Assembly (NCBI GenBank): GCA_046756245.1
Contig: JBHHVZ010000051.1
Span: forward strand, 1-19,700
Reading direction: 5' to 3'
Length of the DNA: 19,700 nt
DNA from: G021776435 sp046756245
GTDB lineage: Bacteria; Pseudomonadota; Alphaproteobacteria; Caulobacterales; Parvularculaceae
The first letter of the stretch is position 1. Each line of letters starts with the position of its first letter. This document shows positions 14,486 to 19,700 of this stretch, one piece after another. The notes beneath the pieces were generated by a model, which was not told the DNA's origin, did no database searches, and was given only the letters and a program-made list of their open reading frames with translations. Made by a program: the position numbers and the translations under genes.

Positions 14486-14536
14486 CAGCCGCAAGCGCGC
14501 GGCGTCAATCAAAGGGCGGCGAGCGGCGGGCAATTA

Positions 14537-14935
14537 TCAAAGCGCCGCTTGAATCTCTTTCAGCTGCTGCAGCTCGCGCTCGGCCATGCGGCGGGTTTCG
14601 GCCGTGGTGTCCGCGTCGGCCAAATCTTCCTCGCAATTGTGGATGCGCTGGGCGATTGCGGCCGCGTCGAGCTCATCGACGGGGATGGCCTCCTCGGCGA
14701 GAATTGTGAGGCCATCTGGCGTAATCTCAGCGAACCCGCCGCGCACGAAAATGCGCTTTTCTTGGCTTCCATCGCGAATTCTGAGCGCGCCGGGCGCCAG
14801 CGTCGTCATCGCCGGCGCATGCTTCGCCAGAACGCCGAACCAGCCCTCCGAACCCGGAACGTCGATCTGCTCGACATCGGCCGACATGAGCTCGCGCTCC
14901 GGCGAAACGAGATTGAATCGGAATTTGTCAGCCAT
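14537..14935 (-). CDS. atpC: F1 ATP synthase subunit epsilon
   Basis: Part of the central stalk of ATP synthase, which turns with gamma and can inhibit ATP hydrolysis. The 132-residue protein has the beta-sandwich domain with FNLVSPERELMSADVEQIDVP, GWFGVLAKHAP and IFVRGGFAEITPDGLTILAEEA. A helical C-terminus (about 88-132) ends in RMAERELQQLKEIQAAL. It is the last gene of the atp operon. Only a weak GAG precedes the ATG, and a stop codon in frame lies directly upstream, so no longer form is possible. A repeat-rich 97-base gap separates it from atpD, and a strong Shine-Dalgarno sequence lies on the far side of that gap. Confidence 0.97.
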   Translation of the reverse strand: MADKFRFNLVSPERELMSADVEQIDVPGSEGWFGVLAKHAPAMTTLAPGALRIRDGSQEKRIFVRGGFAEITPDGLTILAEEAIPVDELDAAAIAQRIHNCEEDLADADTTAETRRMAERELQQLKEIQAAL

Positions 14936-14999
14936 TTATCTCGTGAATGGTGAATGGCGAAGTCGTGAATAGTGCGAACGCGGTCGCGGTCATCACCAT
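14928..14999 (-). other. possible 23-codon ORF overlapping the atpC start
   Basis: The ATG at 14999 opens a frame of 23 codons (starting MVMTATAFALF) through the repeat, and its TGA at 14928-14930 lies just inside atpC. Such an overlap could feed terminating ribosomes to the atpC ATG, which has a poor Shine-Dalgarno sequence. The only strong GGAGG is 26 bases upstream of this ATG, too far for normal use, so translation is uncertain. Confidence 0.22.
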
Positions 15000-15018
15000 T
15001 CACAATTCACTATTTCAC
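14943..15018. repeat. GTGAAT-type repeats forming an inverted repeat between atpD and atpC
   Basis: GTGAATGGTGA (14943-14953) is the exact inverse of TCACCATTCAC (14993-15003). The left side continues with GAATGGCGAAGTCGTGAATAGTG and the right with AATTCACTATTTCACTATTTCAC, so variants of a short GTGAAT unit point toward each other around a GC-rich centre. The transcript could fold into a long imperfect hairpin inside the atp mRNA. Such TTCACTATTCAC-like repeats are common in intergenic gaps of diverse bacteria. It looks inserted, since a GGAGG site directly after the atpD stop is left without a gene. Confidence 0.75.
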
Positions 15019-15025
15019 TATTTCA

Positions 15026-15030
15026 CCTCC
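15026..15030 (-). promoter_or_regulatory. stranded Shine-Dalgarno sequence GGAGG
   Basis: GGAGG occurs directly after the atpD stop codon, the expected place for the atpC ribosome-binding site, but the atpC ATG is 90 bases farther on. The nearest possible starts are GTG codons whose frames close after two to five codons or do not match atpC. Confidence 0.5.
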
Positions 15031-15031
15031 C

Positions 15032-16450
15032 TTACGCCGCTTCCGCCGCGAGGCGTTCGGCCTTTTCGACTGCTTCCTCGATGCCGCCGACCATGTAGAA
15101 CGCCGCTTCCGGCAGGTGGTCGTATTCGCCGGCGACGAGGCCTTTGAAGCCCCTGATGGTGTCGGCGAGCGAAACGAGCTTGCCCGGCGAGCCGGTGAAG
15201 ACCTCGGCGACGTGGAAAGGCTGCGAGAGGAAACGCTCCACCTTCCGCGCCCGGGCGACGACGAGCTTGTCGTCTTCGGAAAGCTCGTCCATGCCGAGAA
15301 TGGCGATTATGTCCTGCAGCGACTTGTAGCGCTGCAGGATGCCCTGCACAGAGCGCGCGACCTCGTAATGCTCCTCGCCGATGACGCGCGGGTCGAGAAT
15401 GCGCGATGTAGAGTCGAGCGGATCGACCGCCGGATAAATGCCTTTTTCCGCAATCGGGCGGGAGAGCACTGTCGTTGCGTCGAGGTGCGAAAACGACGTC
15501 GCCGGCGCCGGGTCGGTCAGGTCGTCAGCCGGCACATAGATCGCCTGCACCGATGTGATCGAACCCTTGTTGGTCGTCGTGATGCGCTCCTGCAGGGCGC
15601 CCATGTCGGTCGCGAGCGTCGGCTGATAGCCCACCGCCGAAGGAATGCGGCCGAGAAGCGCCGAAACTTCCGAACCGGCCTGCGTGAAGCGGAAGATATT
15701 GTCGACAAAGAAAAGCACATCCTGGCCCTGATCGCGGAAATGCTCGGCGACGGTGAGGCCCGATAGCCCGACGCGGGCGCGCGCGCCCGGCGGTTCGTTC
15801 ATCTGGCCGTAAATAAGCGAGCATTTCGAGCCCTCGCCGCCGCCCTCCTTGTTGACGCCGGATTCGATCATTTCCCAGTAAAGGTCGTTGCCCTCGCGGG
15901 TGCGCTCGCCGACGCCAGCGAACACCGAATAGCCGCCATGGGCTTTGGCGATGTTGTTGATGAGCTCCATGATGAGCACGGTCTTGCCGACGCCCGCGCC
16001 GCCGAAAAGGCCGATCTTCCCGCCTTTCGCGTAGGGGCATAAGAGGTCGACGACCTTGATGCCGGTTTCTAACACTTCGGCCTCGGTCGACTGTTCGATA
16101 AAAGCCGGCGCCTCCTGGTGGATGGCGCGAGTTTCTTCGTGCGGGATCGGTCCCGCCTCGTCGACCGGCTGGCCGATGACGTTCATGATGCGCCCGAGCG
16201 TGCCGTCACCCACCGGCACCGCGATCGCCTGGCCGGTGTCGGTCACCTTGCCGCCGCGCACAAGGCCTTCGGTCGCATCCATGGCGATCGTTCTCACCGC
16301 ATTCTGGCCGAGATGCTGGGCGACTTCGAGAACGAGCCGGTTGCCGTGATTGTCCGTTTCCAGCGCATTCAAAATCGCCGGCAGATGATCGTCGAACACG
16401 ACATCGACGACGGCGCCGGTGACCTGTGAAATGCGACCTTCCTTGCTCAT
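15032..16450 (-). CDS. atpD: F1 ATP synthase subunit beta
   Basis: The catalytic subunit of ATP synthase, three copies per F1 head. The 472-residue protein has the beta-barrel N-terminus, the P-loop GGAGVGKT (150-157), GERTREGND with catalytic Glu182, the Walker B region VLFFVDNIFRFTQAG (about 245-259), GYQPTLATDMG and the DELSEDD loop (388-394) that contacts the stalk. Length and all key residues are normal. GGAAGAAG lies three bases before the ATG. The gap from atpG is 27 bases, so the two are in one operon. Confidence 0.99.
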   Translation of the reverse strand: MSKEGRISQVTGAVVDVVFDDHLPAILNALETDNHGNRLVLEVAQHLGQNAVRTIAMDATEGLVRGGKVTDTGQAIAVPVGDGTLGRIMNVIGQPVDEAGPIPHEETRAIHQEAPAFIEQSTEAEVLETGIKVVDLLCPYAKGGKIGLFGGAGVGKTVLIMELINNIAKAHGGYSVFAGVGERTREGNDLYWEMIESGVNKEGGGEGSKCSLIYGQMNEPPGARARVGLSGLTVAEHFRDQGQDVLFFVDNIFRFTQAGSEVSALLGRIPSAVGYQPTLATDMGALQERITTTNKGSITSVQAIYVPADDLTDPAPATSFSHLDATTVLSRPIAEKGIYPAVDPLDSTSRILDPRVIGEEHYEVARSVQGILQRYKSLQDIIAILGMDELSEDDKLVVARARKVERFLSQPFHVAEVFTGSPGKLVSLADTIRGFKGLVAGEYDHLPEAAFYMVGGIEEAVEKAERLAAEAA

Positions 16451-16477
16451 GACTTCTTCCTTCGATTGTTCGTCTGT

Positions 16478-17359
16478 CTACAGCGCCTCGGCGCCGGAGA
16501 TAATTTCGATGAGTTCCTTGGTGATCTGCGCCTGGCGGGCGCGGTTATATTGCAGCGTCAGCTTATCTATCATTTCGCCGGCGTTGCGCGTGGCGTTGTC
16601 CATGGCGGTCATCGATGCGGCCTGTTCGGAGGCGACGTTTTCGAGGAGCGCGCGGAAAACCTGCACGGCGACATAGCGCGGCAGCAGCGCCTTGAGGATT
16701 TCCGCTTCGTCCGGCTCGTAGGCGTAAATTGCGCCCCCAAGATCAGGCGCCTCGCCGCCTTCCGGCGCGACCGCCGGAATGATTTGTTGGGCGGTCGGAA
16801 TTTGGGACACGACGTTTTTGAATTTACCGTAGAACAATGTGACAATGTCGAATTCACCGTCATCAAACATTGTCAGCACTTTTTGCGCGATCGTCTGAGC
16901 CTCGCCGAAGCCGATTTGCCGAACCTGCGTGAAATTGGTGCGGTCAATAATGAGCTCTTCGTAAAGACGCTTTAGCTGGTCAAACCCCTTGCGCCCAACA
17001 GTCATGATTTTGACCGACTTGCCCTGGCGCTGCAATTCTGCGAGGCGCTCGCGCGCCAGCCGTACGATCGACGAATTAAAGCCGCCGCACAGCCCTCGAT
17101 CCGCAGTTGCGACGATCAGCAGATGCTTTTCATCGCCGCCCGTCCCACGCAGGAGTTTCGGCGCGTTCGGATTGTCTTCCGCCGCAGAGGTCAGGTTGGC
17201 GAGCACCGCCTCCATCCGCTCCGTATAGGGACGGGCATGCGTCGCCCGCTCCTCGGCCCGGCGCAGCTTCGCCGCGGCGACCATCTGCTTCGCCTTGGTG
17301 ATCTTTTGCGTCGACTTGACCGACGAAATGCGGTTTTTGAGGTCCTTGAGGCTCGGCAT
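16478..17359 (-). CDS. atpG: F1 ATP synthase subunit gamma
   Basis: The rotating central shaft of F1. The 293-residue protein begins MPSLKDLKNRISSVKSTQKI and ends in the long C-terminal helix containing MDNATRNAGEMIDKLTLQYNRARQAQITKELIEI, the two segments that form the coiled-coil shaft. The middle has TADRGLCGGFNSSIVR (about 85-100). The usual KITKAMKMV appears here as KITKAKQMV, a small but unusual change in the N-terminal helix. It lies 12 bases after atpA, with GGAAGA before the ATG. Confidence 0.98.
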   Translation of the reverse strand: MPSLKDLKNRISSVKSTQKITKAKQMVAAAKLRRAEERATHARPYTERMEAVLANLTSAAEDNPNAPKLLRGTGGDEKHLLIVATADRGLCGGFNSSIVRLARERLAELQRQGKSVKIMTVGRKGFDQLKRLYEELIIDRTNFTQVRQIGFGEAQTIAQKVLTMFDDGEFDIVTLFYGKFKNVVSQIPTAQQIIPAVAPEGGEAPDLGGAIYAYEPDEAEILKALLPRYVAVQVFRALLENVASEQAASMTAMDNATRNAGEMIDKLTLQYNRARQAQITKELIEIISGAEAL

Positions 17360-17371
17360 CAGGATCTTCCC

Positions 17372-18901
17372 TTACGCAAAACTCTTCGTAAACGCGTCGA
17401 GGATTTCGGTGAGCTTTTTCTCGGTGTCCTCGGACAACGTTTTTTCTTCACGGATCGCTTTCAAAACCTCGGCGTGATCGCCGTGAAGATGGCGCAGAAG
17501 TTCGCGTTCATAATGGCCGACCTTCGATTTTTCGACTTTGTCGAGATAGCCTTGCGTACCTGCGAAGATGACGCAGACCTGTTCTTCGACCTGCATGGGT
17601 GAGAATTGGCCCTGCTTCATCAACTCGGTCAGGCGGTCGCCGCGGTTGAGAATCCGCTGCGTCGTCGCGTCGAGGTCCGAACCGAACTGCGCGAAGGCCG
17701 CCAGCTCGCGGTACTGCGCAAGCTCGCCCTTGATCTTGCCGGCGACCTGCTTCATCGCCTTGACCTGCGCCGAGGAACCGACGCGCGAGACCGACAGACC
17801 GACATTCACGGCCGGGCGGATACCCTGATAAAAGAGATCGGTTTCGAGGAAGATCTGGCCGTCAGTGATCGAGATGACGTTAGTTGGGATATAGGCCGAA
17901 ACGTCATTGGCCTGGGTTTCGATGATCGGCAGCGCCGTCAGCGAACCGCCGCCATTGTCTTCGTTGAGTTTCGCCGCGCGCTCGAGAAGACGCGAGTGCA
18001 GGTAAAAGACGTCGCCCGGATAGGCTTCGCGCCCCGGCGGACGGCGCAAGAGCAGCGACATCTGGCGATAGGCGACGGCCTGCTTGGAAAGATCATCGTA
18101 AATGATCAACGCGTGCATGCCGTTGTCACGGAAATATTCGCCCATGGCGCAGCCGGAAAACGGCGCCAGAAACTGCAACGGCGCCGGCTCCGACGCGGTC
18201 GCCGCGACGACAATGGAATAATCCATTGCGCCGTTGTCTTCGAGCGTCTTGACGATCTGCGCCACGGTCGAGCGCTTCTGCCCGATCGCCACATAGACGC
18301 AATAGAGCTTTTTGGATTCGTCTCCGCTCGCGTTGATGTCTTTCTGGTTGAGGATCGTGTCGATGCAGATGGCGGTCTTGCCGGTCTGCCGGTCGCCGAT
18401 GACGAGCTCGCGCTGGCCGCGCCCGATCGGGATCATCGCGTCGATCGCCTTGATCCCGGTCTGCATCGGTTCGTGAACGGACTTGCGCGGCAGTATGCCC
18501 GGCGCCTTGACGTCGACGAGCCGGCGCTCGCTCGCCTCGATCGGACCCTTGCCGTCGATCGGCTCGCCAAGCGGGTTGACGACGCGGCCCAAAAGCGCCT
18601 TGCCCACTGGCACGTCGACGATGGCCTGAGTGCGCTTGACGGTGTCGCCTTCCTTGATCTCGCGGTCTTCGCCGAAAATGACGACGCCCACATTGTCGGC
18701 TTCGAGGTTCAAAGCCATGCCTTTGACGCCGTTTGCGAACTCGACCATTTCGCCGGCCTGGGCGTTGTCGAGACCGTAAACGCGGGCGATGCCGTCTCCA
18801 ACGGATAAAACCTGACCGATCTCGGCGACTTCGGCGTCTTTGCCGAAATCCTTGATCTGTTGCTTCAGGATGGAGGAAATTTCAGCGGCGTTAAGCTGCA
18901 T
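17372..18901 (-). CDS. atpA: F1 ATP synthase subunit alpha
   Basis: The non-catalytic nucleotide-binding subunit of the F1 head. The 509-residue protein shows GDGIARVYGLDNAQAGE near the N-terminus, the P-loop GDRQTGKT (169-176), YDDLSKQAVAYRQMSLLLRRPPGREAYPGDVFY in the central domain and VGLSVSRVGSSAQ carrying the arginine finger that completes the beta-subunit active site. Full length for the family. The gap after atpH is four bases, with GAGG inside the end of atpH serving as the ribosome-binding site. Confidence 0.99.
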   Translation of the reverse strand: MQLNAAEISSILKQQIKDFGKDAEVAEIGQVLSVGDGIARVYGLDNAQAGEMVEFANGVKGMALNLEADNVGVVIFGEDREIKEGDTVKRTQAIVDVPVGKALLGRVVNPLGEPIDGKGPIEASERRLVDVKAPGILPRKSVHEPMQTGIKAIDAMIPIGRGQRELVIGDRQTGKTAICIDTILNQKDINASGDESKKLYCVYVAIGQKRSTVAQIVKTLEDNGAMDYSIVVAATASEPAPLQFLAPFSGCAMGEYFRDNGMHALIIYDDLSKQAVAYRQMSLLLRRPPGREAYPGDVFYLHSRLLERAAKLNEDNGGGSLTALPIIETQANDVSAYIPTNVISITDGQIFLETDLFYQGIRPAVNVGLSVSRVGSSAQVKAMKQVAGKIKGELAQYRELAAFAQFGSDLDATTQRILNRGDRLTELMKQGQFSPMQVEEQVCVIFAGTQGYLDKVEKSKVGHYERELLRHLHGDHAEVLKAIREEKTLSEDTEKKLTEILDAFTKSFA

Positions 18902-18905
18902 GGCG

Positions 18906-19463
18906 TCAGGCCTCTTTCATCACGGATTTCAATCGGGCGAGTTTGGCGCGCAGCGACGAGTCGATCATTCGCGATCCAACCTTGACGATCATGCCGCCAA
19001 GCAAGTCGGGATCGGCGCGCATTTTGAGGTTGACGGCCTTGCCGACAACGCTCTCGATCTCGCTGCGCAGCCTGCGCATCTGGTCTTCGTTAAGCGGAGC
19101 CGCCGAAACGACCTCGGCCGAAATCTCGCCGCGATGGTCGGCGAGCAGGCGCTGGAACGCTCTGATCATGTCTTCGAGGGCGAACAGCCGGCGGTTCCGG
19201 GCCACAAGGCCGAGAAAATTTTTGGTCAGCGCGCTAAGATCCGCCTTGTCGGCGACAGCGCCGACGGCGCGGCGCCGGTCCTCGCCGCCATAAACCGGAC
19301 TCCTGAGAAATTTGGCGAATTCCGGCGCGGCGTCGATAGCCGCTTGAAGCGTTTTCAGGTCGGCTTCGACCGCTTCAGTTTTGTCCGCTTCCGACGCGAG
19401 GTCGAACAGGGCGGCGGCGTAACGTTCGGCGACGCTGGAACGGATGACGGTCTTGGCAGACAC
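18906..19463 (-). CDS. atpH: F1 ATP synthase subunit delta
   Basis: Joins the F1 head to the peripheral stalk. The 185-residue protein has the OSCP/delta fold: SSVAERYAAALFDLA at the N-terminus, LRSPVYGGEDRR near 58-69 and FLGLVARNRRLFALEDMI, ending with the conserved DLLGGMIVKVGSRMIDSSLRAKLARLK. It is the first gene of atpHAGDC. The start is GTG at 19461-19463, with AGGAG 11 bases upstream (19475-19479). An ATG close by is out of frame. As in most alphaproteobacteria, the Fo genes must be elsewhere. Confidence 0.97.
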   Translation of the reverse strand: MSAKTVIRSSVAERYAAALFDLASEADKTEAVEADLKTLQAAIDAAPEFAKFLRSPVYGGEDRRRAVGAVADKADLSALTKNFLGLVARNRRLFALEDMIRAFQRLLADHRGEISAEVVSAAPLNEDQMRRLRSEIESVVGKAVNLKMRADPDLLGGMIVKVGSRMIDSSLRAKLARLKSVMKEA

Positions 19464-19584
19464 GGGGCCATTTGCTCCTGTGCGCGGCGCCCCACAATGG
19501 AGGCGCCTAACTCGTTGAATTTACGGGCGATTTTAAGGTCAGAAGATAGCTGCCGCCTGACCCCGTCACGCAGATCGCGCGGGG

Positions 19585-19614
19585 GATAGCATGCGCCCCG
19601 CCGCGACGCAACAA
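19585..19614 (-). promoter_or_regulatory. possible atp operon promoter
   Basis: On the minus strand TTGTTG (19609-19614) and GCTATC (19585-19590) are 18 bases apart, which would give a 5' leader of about 115 bases before atpH. Both boxes match only partly. The leader also contains two GGCGCC blocks (near 19485 and 19502) that could pair. Confidence 0.3.
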
Positions 19615-19646
19615 GACCGGCTGCGGCGAAGCGCCGAATAGTGAGA

Positions 19647-19700
19647 CTAGAGCATGTTCTCCGAAATGCGAGTCGGAGAACATGCTCTAGGTTTTTATTT
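19647..19700 (+). repeat. perfect 18-bp inverted repeat with T-rich tail
   Basis: CTAGAGCATGTTCTCCGA (19647-19664) and its exact inverse (19673-19690) flank an 8-base loop, and GTTTTTATTT follows to the window edge. By shape it is a plus-strand rho-independent terminator, but no plus-strand gene precedes it in the window. Its GAGCATG...CATGCTC form resembles the dispersed GAGCATGA-type hairpins of many alphaproteobacterial genomes, so it may be a copy of a repeat family. The resemblance is from memory. Confidence 0.7.

Noticed and set aside
14464..14536. Hairpin between atpC and obg as a terminator
   Set aside because: GACGCC/GGCGTC complementarity exists but no T-tract follows, and it overlaps the probable obg promoter.
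14943..15018. GTGAAT repeats as a CRISPR array
   Set aside because: The units are under 12 bases, irregular, face each other and lack uniform spacers.
17606..18808. 400-codon plus-strand open frame
   Set aside because: It is antisense to atpA, and its Arg/Asp-rich translation has no recognisable domain.

Overview
The window looks like chromosomal DNA from a GC-rich alphaproteobacterium. It has a stand-alone F1 sector ATP synthase operon (atpHAGDC without the Fo genes), the chain obg-nadD-rsfS-rlmH-envC-ctpA-deacetylase-rppH, and the neighbours lolA and xth, all typical of that class. The order is uncertain. A Parvularculales- or Hyphomonadaceae-like marine bacterium is only a guess from general style. 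Nearly all genes are on the minus strand. Only a kynureninase-like enzyme and a TauE/SafE permease are on the plus strand. No tRNA, rRNA, CRISPR array, transposase or phage gene was found.

Layout, left to right. 1-196 holds a large imperfect inverted repeat. 197-3612 holds the PLP enzyme, exonuclease III (xth), a TauE/SafE permease and a conserved-looking protein of unknown function, with short convergent overlaps. 3613-3910 has no protein gene but carries a candidate structured small RNA with its own promoter and a strong terminator, just downstream of lolA. 3911-5837 has lolA and a glutathione S-transferase, separated by about 500 bases of REP-like palindromes and short repeats. 6003-7826 has rppH and a divergent polysaccharide deacetylase gene. 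7976-14451 is one compact minus-strand run, obg to ctpA, ended by a terminator at about 7909-7941. 14537-19463 is the atp operon. 19464-19700 holds its probable promoter and a perfect 18-bp inverted repeat followed by a T-rich tract.

How the genes fit together. AtpH, A, G, D and C make the catalytic F1 part of ATP synthase. Obg, RsfS and RlmH all act on the large ribosomal subunit. NadD makes the NAD precursor. EnvC, CtpA and the divergent deacetylase belong to envelope and peptidoglycan maintenance, and LolA carries lipoproteins to the outer membrane. RppH starts mRNA decay.

The window is mostly housekeeping and I did not find a convincing new multi-gene system. The most interesting points are: (1) an egtD gene, for the first step of ergothioneine synthesis, of clearly lower GC content and wedged with a 4-base overlap between nadD and rsfS; (2) a repeat-rich insert between atpD and atpC that separates a strong Shine-Dalgarno sequence from the atpC start and creates a 23-codon ORF overlapping atpC; (3) the candidate small RNA after lolA; (4) a probable leaderless obg transcript; and (5) the non-ATG start of rsfS, where a perfect Shine-Dalgarno sequence points to a CTG.
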